NCBI GenBank assembly: GCA_017445875.1
Contig: JAFSRZ010000036.1
Span: forward strand, 1 to 50,888
Reading direction: 5' to 3'
From: Oscillospiraceae bacterium
Lineage (GTDB): Bacteria; Bacillota; Clostridia; Oscillospirales; Oscillospiraceae
Length of the DNA: 50,888 bases
The notes beneath the pieces were generated by a model. The model was not told where the DNA came from. It saw only the letters and a program-made list of their open reading frames with translations, and searched no databases. Position numbers and translations under genes: made by a program. Of this stretch, positions 40,985 through 49,377 are shown one piece after another. The stretch's first letter is position 1. Each line of letters opens with the position of its first letter.

Positions 40985-41714
40985 CGGAAAGCACCTCTTT
41001 CTGATACGAATAGGCGGCGGGCGCGGTCTGACGCGTCAAGATGTAGCGTTTGTAATACGCGCCGTACTTGGAAAAGGACGTGGACACAATGTGGTTGTCA
41101 CTCAGCAGGCGGGCGAGCCAGAGCGGAGCCGCGCCGGGGATTTTGATTTCCATCAGAATCTGATTCCCGCCCAAAATGGACTGCCCGTAGTCGCCGGAAC
41201 GCAGGTCTACATGTTCGGTACGCCCGCGGAGGCGGGTATCGAAAGTAACGCGCAGGTCTGGATTTCCGGTTCCGGCGAAGGCCTCCCGGTCGTAGGCGAT
41301 AAAGACCTTTGGCGCGGGCTGGTAACTGTGCATAAACCAGTCGATTTCGCGGAAAATCTGGGTATCGTCGCCGGGTTCGCGTCCGGCGAGATACGCCACG
41401 GCGTCGGCGGCCTCCATGACCACGCGGCGCTTGTACACAACGCCGTCGAACTTCTTTTTGAGTTCGACGAACACGCGCCCGGCGTCGTTGACCGTGCCGT
41501 AGGAGCGGACACGTAACTTTTCCTTGTAGACGGGCTTTTCGAGGGACGTACGAATCAGGCGGAAGTCGTCGGTATCGTAGTAGACATTGCAAATGGTATA
41601 CTTACTGTAGGCGTCGGGTGTCATATAGGACTGCATGCCCGCCCGGACGGCCTCATACTGTGCCGGGGTGAGCAGATACTTTTTTTCGTAGCGCTGGAAA
41701 CTGCACTGAATCAT
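40977..41714 (-). CDS. VTC-domain protein (polyphosphate polymerase-like)
   Basis: 245 residues from ATG 41712-41714 behind GGGAGG. VTC domains form a tunnel-shaped TTM-fold enzyme that makes polyphosphate from ATP in yeast Vtc4; bacterial members are poorly tested. The expected basic and acidic residues are seen: RYEKKYLL, VYYDTDDF, KLRVRSYG, VFVELKKKFDGVVYKRR, LMEIKIPGAAP and SFSKYGAYYKRY. The upstream in-frame extension has no ribosome site. The protein has no membrane segment, so the overlapping DUF4956 gene may supply one. The upstream 41715-41958 holds only the S-layer gene terminator. Confidence 0.86.
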   Translation of the reverse strand: MIQCSFQRYEKKYLLTPAQYEAVRAGMQSYMTPDAYSKYTICNVYYDTDDFRLIRTSLEKPVYKEKLRVRSYGTVNDAGRVFVELKKKFDGVVYKRRVVMEAADAVAYLAGREPGDDTQIFREIDWFMHSYQPAPKVFIAYDREAFAGTGNPDLRVTFDTRLRGRTEHVDLRSGDYGQSILGGNQILMEIKIPGAAPLWLARLLSDNHIVSTSFSKYGAYYKRYILTRQTAPAAYSYQKEVLSVA

Positions 41715-41818
41715 GGCGTATGGCCTCCCTTGTTGGGATATAAGCGCGCTTTTGCTTCTGGTACAGTATTCGGAATCCGGCGCGGAAAAAATGGGGTCTC
41801 CCGCGAAAAAAAAACAAG

Positions 41819-41848
41819 ACACGGCCCCCGGTTTCCCGGAGGCCGTGT
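41819..41848 (-). terminator. Terminator of the S-layer protein gene
   Basis: ACACGGCC (41819-41826) pairs with GGCCGTGT (41841-41848), with inner CCGG pairs; on the minus strand CTTGTTTTTTTTT follows. It is a very strong terminator, as expected for a highly expressed gene. Confidence 0.93.
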
Positions 41849-41958
41849 GGATTATCGTGGACGCAGTATCCGGGGAGACCGGACTTTCGTCACTGGGAAC
41901 CGTTGCCGGAGTATCCGGGGAACCGGACTGCCGTCATACGGGCGGGGGGACTGACTGC

Positions 41959-44900
41959 TCAGTTGTTGGTGGACTGGGGTGTCGCGTCGGTCGCCACAGT
42001 GATTCTCACCTGAACGCCGCTGGCATTGCCGTTCGTCATCCAGTCATAGACGTAGACGGGGCTGACGCTTTGAGCCGCGTTATACTGGAAGTTGCCAGCG
42101 GTGGGGGCATAGGTGCTGGTAATCGCGGAGTGGCTGGAAATATACTGCCGGATGGTTTCAGGATTCACAGTCGCAAGGGCGGCGGAATTGGAGGAGAGAA
42201 CATGCAGGGTATAAGCCGTGGCGGCACCGTTGCTGGTTTCCTCCAACTGACCATCCGTATAGACAATCTGGGTATTGGTGTTCTGACCGTCGTCACCGGC
42301 CCCGTCGAAGTTGACGATAAAGATATAGGTCACTTCGCCGTCCTTGTCCTCAAGGAGGTAGACATAATCCGTGCTGTCGGTGACAATCTCGTCGTATTCG
42401 ATTTCCTCAATGTCGTCGCCGTCCACGAAGTACACGCGGACATCGGAGGCAACGTCTTTCAGGGTGGAGTTCTGGAAGAAGGTGTTGACGCGGATTTCCT
42501 CGTCATTGACGCGGCGGATACCGTGGTAACGCACGGCTGTTTCGTCGGTGGACTTGAACTCGCCGCCGGTGATAAAGTCGTTGGAGTCATACTTCACGTT
42601 GTTGAGGATAACGCAGAAGTATTCCTTCTCGGTGTCGACGCCATTCGTCTTGACGTTGCCGGGTACGAACTGGTACCGCGTGCCGTTGTACTTCGTGCCG
42701 GTGAAGGATACGGGGTTGTTCGGATTGTACTTGACCATGAGGGTCTTAATCTCGTTCTTCTCAACGGCGCTGACTTCATAGTAGGAGCCGTCGTCGTTCT
42801 CCACCAGATTAGAAGTGGAGTTCGCCACGAGGAATACAACGTCGTTGCTGGAGTTGGAGACATCCCAGCCGTTGGTGATAAAGACCAGTTTCGCGGTGGA
42901 GCCGTCCGTATAGACATACGCGGTCGCGTTCTGGTTGGCACCAACGAGCTTCACGGTCGGGGCATTCTTGACGCCAATATAGGACTTGTAAGAACCCTGC
43001 ACGTTGTCCTCAACGACAAAGTGTGTCTCGGAGTCCAAGTCAATGGCGACCCTCGCCCCGTTGAAATAGAGCTTGTTGCCGGTAAGGCTGGCGTCGCTAA
43101 TCCGGAGGAAACGGTTGGCGTTGATGGAATGGAGACGGTAGCCGTTGCTGTTGGAGCTGATACGGACAATGTGTCCGGCGGTGAAGGGTTCGGCAATCCA
43201 GTTGCCGTCGTCGCCGGAGGTGCCGGCTACGATGTCGACGGTACCAGCCACACCCTTATTCGTCCACACGCCATTCTCGAACTTCTGAATTACGTCGGTG
43301 GTGGTGTTTGTGGCGGTGTCCATAATCGTGCTGACTTGGACAGTGGCGTCGCTGGCGGAACTGGTGCGGTAGTTCTTGGAATCGTCAAGGGTGACGGTTC
43401 TGCGGGTGCCGTTGGAGTAACGAACCTGCGCCTGTGCGTCCCAACTGCTGTTGCCCACGGCGTCCTTGCTCTGGTTGTAAGCCTTCTGCAACGCGTCGGA
43501 GTTCGGACCCGTGTAGCCGGGATTGGTTTCGGCTGCGCCGAGTACGCTGGCGGTCTTGGTGGTCACGTTGTTGACGGTGGTCTCAATGGTGATACGTTCC
43601 ACAAGGACGTAATCATCGACGGAGAACTCGTCCTCTTCAATCCACAGAACATAGTCGTTCTCGTCAAGGTAGACAATGTAGGAGGACTTCGTGCCGAGGC
43701 GGTCTTCGGTCAGGTCGTCAAACGTGTACTCTTTGCCGTAACTGTAAGTGGTGTCGTCCAGACGGAGGCTCTTACCGGTAACTCTGCTCTGGAGAGTGCC
43801 GCTTTCGGACTCCATGAGGTACATGCTCTTGATTTCGGCGGCGCTGTCAGAGTACGTGAAGGCGACCACATCGTCTTCATCAAACTCTTCGGTCTCAAAT
43901 TCGCGGTTTCCGGACTCGTTGATGGTATCGGGATATCTGTCGGGGAAAGCGTTATTGTTGACGCTGATGATGACATAGGCGTCCTTCTTGGTTGTCGCGC
44001 CCTTCACGGCGTCAACTTTGCCGCCGTAAACGGAGATAACGCACACGTCAACATGGTTGGTGGCTTCGTTCAGGAAGGCTTCAATAATGGTGCCGTCACC
44101 GATACGGTCAACGTTACGGTTGCCGTTGGCACGACCGCCGGTTGTGTCAATGCTGTTGGTGAATTTCGTTCCGGCCTGCTTGTAGATTTCGTCGGCGAGG
44201 TCCTTGTCATTGGCGCGCTCGACCTTGAACTCACCCATAGCGTTGGGGTTGCCGATATAGCCAGCACCGGCGACATACCAGCCTCTGTTGGCCTCGGAGC
44301 TGTTGATATAGAGGCTCGCGCTGCTGGAACCGCTGGACATATTCGCGTTGTCGTGCAACGCCTGATAAATGGCGTTGACCTTCACGCCGCCGACAAACGT
44401 CGCGTCGGGCTGACGGGAGTAGGTGCCAACGTCGACGCCTTTCCACTTCCACTTAATGGAGGGGCGGCCGAAATCGTCCTGCGTGTAGGTATCCCACTTC
44501 TTGGGGAAGCGTTCGAGTTTATCAAAGTAGCGTTCCGCGAACTGCACGATAGGACGGGCGTTGTTACCGTCGCTGACCTCGTCGTTAATGTAGTTGGCGG
44601 AGGTGCTGGACGTGTTCCACGTCTGCGGGGTGGCCTTGCCGTTGCCCATGCTGACGGCTACGCCGTTGATGTTGATGGTGTTCTGGGACGGATACTCCAC
44701 GAGGTCGCCCTGAAGGGTGTTGAAGGAGTAAATAGCGGCGTCCTCACGGGTCACGCCTTGGTCGAGCTGTTCGCCTTCGGGGTCGGACGTAATGCCCTTG
44801 TTGAGGCCGATACCCAGCGCGATTTTGGCGACGTTGACTTTCCAGTTACCGCCCGTGAAACCTTCGGCGCTTCCGCTGTAGCCCAGCGCACCGAGGAGCA

Positions 44901-45315
44901 TTTTCAGGAAGGCGTATCCGGTCAGGGCGCCGGTCGGCTTAAAGGTGCCGTCGCTGTAACCGTTGATAATGCCCTCGTGGGAGCAGTAGGAGATGTAGCC
45001 TGCCCATTCGGTTCCGGGATTGACATCCGGGAAGGGGGCTTCGTTGGTGGGGAGCGCCTTCGCCGTGACGGGGCCAAGAATCATGTTGCAGATAATCTTG
45101 GCGGCGGCCTGCCGGGTCAAAGTCGCTTCGGGCTTGAAGGTGTCGTCGTCATAACCGGCCATGACATCAATCGTCTGGATAACGTCAATGGCCTGTTTGG
45201 CGTACTGGGACAACTCGTCGGTGTCCGTGAAGGCGTCGGCTTCGGGAACCGCGACGAACGTGCACAGAGACAGCGTCATCACGAGCGCCAGCGCCATGGA
45301 AATGAACTTCTTCAT
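41959..45315 (-). CDS. Probable major S-layer protein with N-terminal SLH repeats
   Basis: 1,118 residues from ATG 45313-45315 behind AAAGGAGG; the open frame extends to 45606 but that part is leader. Signal peptide MKKFISMALALVMTLSLCTF...EADA. Three SLH repeats follow: FTDTDELSQYAKQAIDVIQT...YDDDTFKPEATLTRQAA, FPDVNPGTEWAGYISYCSHEG...YSDGTFKPTG, and a more diverged third with GVTREDAA (~170-210). They should bind pyruvylated cell-wall polymer. The remaining ~900 residues are Asp/Asn/Thr/Val-rich beta structure without recognised domains, typical of S-layer array proteins. The strong terminator, long leader and position beside oriC all suit a very abundant protein. Confidence 0.85.
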   Translation of the reverse strand: MKKFISMALALVMTLSLCTFVAVPEADAFTDTDELSQYAKQAIDVIQTIDVMAGYDDDTFKPEATLTRQAAAKIICNMILGPVTAKALPTNEAPFPDVNPGTEWAGYISYCSHEGIINGYSDGTFKPTGALTGYAFLKMLLGALGYSGSAEGFTGGNWKVNVAKIALGIGLNKGITSDPEGEQLDQGVTREDAAIYSFNTLQGDLVEYPSQNTININGVAVSMGNGKATPQTWNTSSTSANYINDEVSDGNNARPIVQFAERYFDKLERFPKKWDTYTQDDFGRPSIKWKWKGVDVGTYSRQPDATFVGGVKVNAIYQALHDNANMSSGSSSASLYINSSEANRGWYVAGAGYIGNPNAMGEFKVERANDKDLADEIYKQAGTKFTNSIDTTGGRANGNRNVDRIGDGTIIEAFLNEATNHVDVCVISVYGGKVDAVKGATTKKDAYVIISVNNNAFPDRYPDTINESGNREFETEEFDEDDVVAFTYSDSAAEIKSMYLMESESGTLQSRVTGKSLRLDDTTYSYGKEYTFDDLTEDRLGTKSSYIVYLDENDYVLWIEEDEFSVDDYVLVERITIETTVNNVTTKTASVLGAAETNPGYTGPNSDALQKAYNQSKDAVGNSSWDAQAQVRYSNGTRRTVTLDDSKNYRTSSASDATVQVSTIMDTATNTTTDVIQKFENGVWTNKGVAGTVDIVAGTSGDDGNWIAEPFTAGHIVRISSNSNGYRLHSINANRFLRISDASLTGNKLYFNGARVAIDLDSETHFVVEDNVQGSYKSYIGVKNAPTVKLVGANQNATAYVYTDGSTAKLVFITNGWDVSNSSNDVVFLVANSTSNLVENDDGSYYEVSAVEKNEIKTLMVKYNPNNPVSFTGTKYNGTRYQFVPGNVKTNGVDTEKEYFCVILNNVKYDSNDFITGGEFKSTDETAVRYHGIRRVNDEEIRVNTFFQNSTLKDVASDVRVYFVDGDDIEEIEYDEIVTDSTDYVYLLEDKDGEVTYIFIVNFDGAGDDGQNTNTQIVYTDGQLEETSNGAATAYTLHVLSSNSAALATVNPETIRQYISSHSAITSTYAPTAGNFQYNAAQSVSPVYVYDWMTNGNASGVQVRITVATDATPQSTNN

Positions 45316-45571
45316 TGGGATTCCTCCTTTTACAGATTTGCCGTTGCCGGACGGGTTCGACCGTCGCGTGTGTCGCGTTCCCGGGGAGGACGGACGCACT
45401 GTAGACGGTTCTAAGCCGGGGTAAGCGGCTTCGGACACGTCCGGCGCGGGCATGGATAAGAAGTTCCTTTGTGAATGCACGAAAGACTTCTTTCTGCCCC
45501 GGTGATTCCGGAGGCGTCTTCCCCTGTAAGTCGTGGTGCCGGGGAGGAAAGAGGCCTTCTGTGCTTCACAG
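45316..45571 (-). promoter_or_regulatory. Long 5' leader of the S-layer gene
   Basis: About 255 nt lie between the predicted transcription start and the ATG. The frame happens to stay open, but its translation looks like no protein and lacks a ribosome site. Complementary CCCCGG/CCGGGG segments within it suggest structure. Long stable leaders are known for S-layer mRNAs. Confidence 0.55.
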
Positions 45572-45577
45572 TTTGGG

Positions 45578-45606
45578 ATGATAACAGATTCCGAACCGAA
45601 ATGCAA
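45578..45606 (-). promoter_or_regulatory. Promoter of the S-layer gene
   Basis: TTGCAT (45601-45606), 17-bp spacer, TATCAT (45578-45583) on the minus strand. Bases 45607-45802 to the right hold no gene that I can support. Confidence 0.7.
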
Positions 45607-45802
45607 GGGGTTTCCGGCACTTGTAATGAAAGTGTAACATTACCGGAAAATACCGCATTTTTAACGGAATCGGGCATATGACAGGGGTTTCCGGCTGTAA
45701 AAATCGCGTAACAGAGTGACAGAGGCGTTACAGGCGGTAACGAAATATGGAAAAAAATAACGGCGCGGTGACAATTTTTGCCATGTCGCGGGCGTGGGCG
45801 TC

Positions 45803-45811
45803 TGTGGAAAA
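45803..45811 (-). promoter_or_regulatory. Single DnaA box upstream of dnaA
   Basis: TGTGGAAAA, the reverse complement of the TTTTCCACA boxes in oriC, lies 160 bp before the dnaA promoter. It may serve autoregulation. Confidence 0.5.
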
Positions 45812-45875
45812 TCGCCATAGCGCCGGGAACGGCCTCCGAAATCGTCCCCGCACGGGACGCGCTTCCCTCTTTATC

Positions 45876-45940
45876 GGAAATGTCGAGGCTTTCCGCCTCC
45901 CCCGCACGGCGGGGGAGGTGTCGCGTAGCGACGGAGGGGA
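45876..45940. repeat. Intergenic palindromic repeat, family B
   Basis: CGGAAATGTCGAGGCTTTCC then GCCTCCCCCGCACGGCGGGG and GAGGTGTCGCGTAGCGACGG. It matches 17481-17549 along its whole length. Confidence 0.82.
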
Positions 45941-45970
45941 AAACGATTCCTTGTATACAAAAAATCAGGA

Positions 45971-45999
45971 TTGTACTGGACGTGGAAACGTGGTATACT
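45971..45999 (+). promoter_or_regulatory. Promoter of dnaA
   Basis: TTGTAC (45971-45976), 17-bp spacer, TATACT (45994-45999), 45 bp before the TTG start. Confidence 0.8.
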
Positions 46000-46043
46000 T
46001 CCGGGTGGAAAACAGGCACATCCGGGAAAGAGAGGTGTTTTTT

Positions 46044-47396
46044 TTGAACTCAGTCGCGGACGTATGGGAGAACGTCCTGACACAAATGCGCGGGGCGCTC
46101 TCGGACACCACTATCAATACGTGGTTCGACGAAATTGACCCCGTGGACATTCAGGGCAACACGTTAATTCTACACTGCGGGAACGACTTCAAGCGGGGGT
46201 ATATCAAGTCCCTGTTCACGGAGAACATTCAGGACGCCATGAAAAATCTGTTCTCGCGGGACTTCGACGTGAACGTGCTGGACGACGACGAGTACCGCAA
46301 GTTTCAGGGCAAGGGCGCGGACACGTTCGGGGTACACACCAGCGCACGTTTCACCTTTGACACGTTCGTAGTCGGGCCGTCGAACAAACTTGCGTGGGCG
46401 GCGTCAAAGTCGGTGGCGATGTACCCGACGCGGAACTACAATCCGCTGTTGATTTACGGGGAATCGGGCTTGGGGAAAACGCACCTGATTTACGCCATCA
46501 AGAACGAAATCCATCAGAATTTCCCGCGCTACCACACGATTTACGTCAAGGGGGACGAACTCGCCAACGAGCTTGTGGACGCGATACAGGCCGGGCGTAT
46601 GGCTACGGCGGAAATGCGCGACAAGTACCGCAAGGCGGACGTACTGCTTGTGGACGACGTGCAGTTTATCGCCGGGAAGAAGCAGACACAGGAGGAATTT
46701 TTCCACACATTCAACAGTCTGTATGAATCGGGGCGGCAAATCGTGCTGACAAGTGACCGTCCGCCGCACGAAATCACGCTGTTGGAGGAGCGGCTACGGA
46801 CACGCTTCGAGTGGGGACTGATAGTGGACGTGGAGCCGCCGGACTTTGAAACGCGTGTCGCCATTATCCGGTCGAAAGCCGCCAGTCTGGGGATTACCTT
46901 TCCAGACACGGTGTCGTCGTACATTGCGGAGAATGTCACGTCGAACGTACGGCAGTTGGAGGGGACGGTCAACAAGGTGTTGGCCTACCGTGACCTGTTG
47001 AACGACCACACGGACAAGGCGACAGTCCGCCGCGCCATGCAGGACATTTTGAAGCAGACCACGGCGGAGTATGTCCCGACGCCGCAGAGCATTATACAGT
47101 ACGTCAGTCACTGCTACGACCTGACGCCGGATGTAGTGACGGGGCAGTCGCGGAACCGGAACGCGGCGACGGCGCGACAGGTTGCCATGTATCTGATACG
47201 GAACATGACGAACCTGTCACAGGACGAAATCGGGCAGAGGTTCAACGGGCGTGACCATTCCACGGTGATTTACTCGTTGCGTCAGACCGAACTCCGCATG
47301 CGCGACGACCCGGCGTTTGCCAAGACCATCCGGGAAATCAAGACAAATCTGCTTTCGGAGTTCGACGCCGAACGCCACAACGGCGGCGGCCTCTGA
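46044..47396 (+). CDS. dnaA: Chromosomal replication initiator DnaA
   Basis: 450 residues with a TTG start at 46044, GAGAGGTG 6 bp upstream; an ATG at 45747 is in frame but lies before the promoter. Domain I (SVADVWENVLTQMRGALSDTTINTWF), short linker, AAA+ domain III with Walker A YGESGLGKTHLIYAI, Walker B VLLVDDVQFI, and the box VII Arg in LRTRFEWGL. Domain IV binds the DnaA box: signature FNGRDHSTVIYSLRQTE. It melts oriC with ATP. Domain II is almost absent, hence the modest length. It is first of dnaA-dnaN-yaaA-recF. Confidence 0.98.
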   Translation: MNSVADVWENVLTQMRGALSDTTINTWFDEIDPVDIQGNTLILHCGNDFKRGYIKSLFTENIQDAMKNLFSRDFDVNVLDDDEYRKFQGKGADTFGVHTSARFTFDTFVVGPSNKLAWAASKSVAMYPTRNYNPLLIYGESGLGKTHLIYAIKNEIHQNFPRYHTIYVKGDELANELVDAIQAGRMATAEMRDKYRKADVLLVDDVQFIAGKKQTQEEFFHTFNSLYESGRQIVLTSDRPPHEITLLEERLRTRFEWGLIVDVEPPDFETRVAIIRSKAASLGITFPDTVSSYIAENVTSNVRQLEGTVNKVLAYRDLLNDHTDKATVRRAMQDILKQTTAEYVPTPQSIIQYVSHCYDLTPDVVTGQSRNRNAATARQVAMYLIRNMTNLSQDEIGQRFNGRDHSTVIYSLRQTELRMRDDPAFAKTIREIKTNLLSEFDAERHNGGGL

Positions 47397-47480
47397 CACG
47401 CCGGAACGGTTCCCGGCGGGGTGGAACGCGTCCGGCGACGCCCCCGGACGCCCTCGCGGGACAAGTCCGAAACACCCTCA

Positions 47481-47549
47481 AAAAGTTGCGAAAATGGCAC
47501 TTTTCCGAAAAACGCCGGAAAACGCGTTTTGCCGGAATTTGCAACTTTT
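47481..47549. repeat. Nested inverted repeat between dnaA and the DnaA boxes
   Basis: Outer arms AAAAGTTGC (47481-47489) and GCAACTTTT (47541-47549). Inside is the 12-bp palindrome AAAACGCGTTTT (47519-47530) flanked by CCGG on both sides. It could be the dnaA terminator or an origin structure; 47397-47480 has nothing else visible. Confidence 0.7.
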
Positions 47550-47602
47550 CGGACAAATTGGACAGGCCGTTTTTCAGAGGCTTAGTAAATAAGTTTTTCT
47601 AC

Positions 47603-47830
47603 TTTTCCACAAAAAAAATGTGGAATGTGGAATAAAAACCTGTGGAAAACTTTTTAGTAAAGAAGTTTTCCACACTTTCCACAAAGTTTCCACATGCCGA
47701 TGTGGAAAACGGATTGGCTCTACGAGGGGCTTTGAGGCACTTTTCCACATTTTCCACATCCCTACTACTACTACTATTAAACTTTACTGTTTTTTCATTG
47801 CGCGGGGCCTTTTTTTGAAAATCGGGCTTT
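47603..47830. other. oriC: Chromosomal replication origin: DnaA boxes, DnaA-trio and AT-rich region
   Basis: DnaA boxes of the form TTTTCCACA: plus strand 47603-47611, 47666-47674, 47741-47749, 47750-47758; minus strand 47641-47649 and 47701-47709; one-mismatch boxes at 47675-47683 and 47686-47694. Directly after the last tandem pair, TCC is followed by five CTA and one TTA triplets (47762-47779). This is the DnaA-trio pattern of the B. subtilis basal unwinding system. AT-rich sequence follows. The place between dnaA and dnaN is the classic Bacillota origin. Confidence 0.9.
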
Positions 47831-47885
47831 CCGGAATCCGGCTTTTCATTTCTATTCCAAACAAAACTTTCAGGAGGAACTTTCC

Positions 47886-48995
47886 ATGATTTCTTTTTTG
47901 TGTGAAAAAGTGTTATTGCAGGGAGCCATCAATCTCGCCGGACGTGCTGTGTCCCCCAAGAGCAGTATACCAGCCCTTGAAGGACTGCTTCTGGACGCTG
48001 ACACCGGTATCACCCTTTCGGGTTACAACATGAATACGGGCATCCGTTCGTTCTTACCGGCGGAAGTACGGGAGAAGGGGCGAGTTGTTTTGTCCGCCCG
48101 GCTGTGCTCAGACATAGTACGTCGTATGCCTGACAATATGATATCCGTCACAGTGTCGGACAATCTGTCTGTCCGCATGACCTGCGGCGACGCCGACTTT
48201 GAAATCACCGGGCTTGACGCCGCCGACTTCCCCGAACTCCCCGGCGTCGAGGAGGAAGCGTCCCTGACCATCCGTCAAAACCTGTTCCGGGACATGATTG
48301 ACCAGACGGTGTTTTCGGTGTCGACGAACGAGGCGCGCCTGATTCACACGGGGGCGCTGTTCGAGACCGAGGCCGGACGCCTGACTATGGTCGCCGTGGA
48401 CGGTTTCCGGCTCGCCTTACGCCGGGAGGAGTTACTGTCCAGCACGGGCGGCAACATGTCCTTTGTGGTGCCGGGTTCGGCGCTCAACGAAGTGAAGAAT
48501 ATCTGTGCCGATACGGACGAACCCGCCGCCGTCACACTCGGAAAGCGTCATATTCTGTTTGAAATCGGCGGAACGGAACTGATTTGCCGCCGTCTGGAGG
48601 GAGAGTTTTTGAACTACCGCCAGTCGATTCCCCGCGACAATCCCACCCGTGTGACCGTGGAGTGTCGGGACATGCTCAACAGTCTTGACCGGGTGTCGGT
48701 GGTGATTTCGGAGAAACTCAAAGCGCCGGTTCGGTGCAAGTTCGAGCGTGACCGGGTATTCATGTCGGCGCGGACGGGGAGCGGCGAAGCCCGCGACGTG
48801 TGTCAGACAGTCGGCGACGGCAAAAATCTGGAAATCGGGTTCAACAACCGTTATCTGATAGACGCCCTGCGCCACGCCCCCGCCGATTCCGTGGAAATTC
48901 AACTCAATACGGGCGTATCCCCGGCGATTATCGCCCCCGTGGACGGTAGCGACAACTTTTTGTACATGGTTCTGCCCGTCCGCCTGAAAGCCTGA
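47886..48995 (+). CDS. dnaN: DNA polymerase III sliding clamp (beta)
   Basis: 369 residues, ATG at 47886 behind GGAGGAAC. Three clamp domains of ~120 residues each. Motifs: LSGYNMNTGIRSFLPAEV in domain 1, ETEAGRLTMVAVDGFRLALRREE in domain 2, and the C-terminal AIIAPVDGSDNFLYMVLPVRL, the usual YLIMPVR-like ending of the clamp. It holds polymerase on DNA and recruits partners. Confidence 0.97.
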   Translation: MISFLCEKVLLQGAINLAGRAVSPKSSIPALEGLLLDADTGITLSGYNMNTGIRSFLPAEVREKGRVVLSARLCSDIVRRMPDNMISVTVSDNLSVRMTCGDADFEITGLDAADFPELPGVEEEASLTIRQNLFRDMIDQTVFSVSTNEARLIHTGALFETEAGRLTMVAVDGFRLALRREELLSSTGGNMSFVVPGSALNEVKNICADTDEPAAVTLGKRHILFEIGGTELICRRLEGEFLNYRQSIPRDNPTRVTVECRDMLNSLDRVSVVISEKLKAPVRCKFERDRVFMSARTGSGEARDVCQTVGDGKNLEIGFNNRYLIDALRHAPADSVEIQLNTGVSPAIIAPVDGSDNFLYMVLPVRLKA

Positions 48996-49001
48996 TAAAA
49001 G

Positions 49002-49133
49002 TTTTCCACAAAGTTTCAAAACCTGTGGAAAGTTTCCGGCGATTGTGATACTATGTCCTTACGCGCTCTCCCGGAAGCGGAGAGGCGGGAGAAATGGAAA
49101 GTTTTCCACAACATGTCAACAAATTGTGGAAAA
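49002..49133 (+). promoter_or_regulatory. Second DnaA-box cluster and candidate yaaA-recF promoter
   Basis: Boxes TTTTCCACA at 49002-49010 and 49102-49110, TGTGGAAAA at 49125-49133, and TGTGGAAAG (one mismatch) at 49024-49032. An extended -10 TGTGATACT (49044-49052) has its weak -35 (49024-49029) inside a box. A CTCCCG/CGGGAG hairpin lies between the box pairs. Confidence 0.6.
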
Positions 49134-49155
49134 CTTTCCGCCGAAAGGAGCCGCC

Positions 49156-49377
49156 ATGCCCACTGAACTTGTCCGAATCCACACCGGTTTCATCACGTTA
49201 CAGGAGCTTTTGAAGCTCACCGGAGCCGTCGACACCGGCGGGGAAGCCAAAATCCGCATTCAGAACGGGGAAGCCTCCGTCAACGGCGAACCCTGTACCC
49301 AGCGCGGAAAAAAACTCCGCCCCGGCGACACCGTTTCTTTCCGGGAACGTCACTTTACCGTCGGTCATGGAACTTGA
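49156..49377 (+). CDS. yaaA: S4-domain RNA-binding protein YaaA
   Basis: 73 residues, ATG at 49156 behind AAAGGAG. A single S4-like domain: FITLQELLKLTGAVDTGGEAKIRIQNGEASVNGEPCTQRGKKLRPGDTV. It has the alphaL RNA-binding motif and the G-E-V/A-x-V-N-G-E turn of the small YaaA/YlmH-type proteins. The place between dnaN and recF matches B. subtilis yaaA. Its role is not clear in any species. It overlaps recF by 11 bp. Confidence 0.93.
   Translation: MPTELVRIHTGFITLQELLKLTGAVDTGGEAKIRIQNGEASVNGEPCTQRGKKLRPGDTVSFRERHFTVGHGT

Noticed and set aside
41713-45414. A long plus-strand open frame (about 1,230 codons) antisense to the whole S-layer gene
   Set aside because: Its translation is Val/Gly/Asp/Ala-rich with no domain or signal peptide and has no proper ribosome site. 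It is explained by codon bias of the real minus-strand gene, which has SLH repeats, promoter and terminator.
45747-46043. DnaA starting at the ATG at 45747
   Set aside because: This would put the dnaA promoter and a family B repeat inside the coding region; the TTG at 46044 has a ribosome site and gives the expected length.
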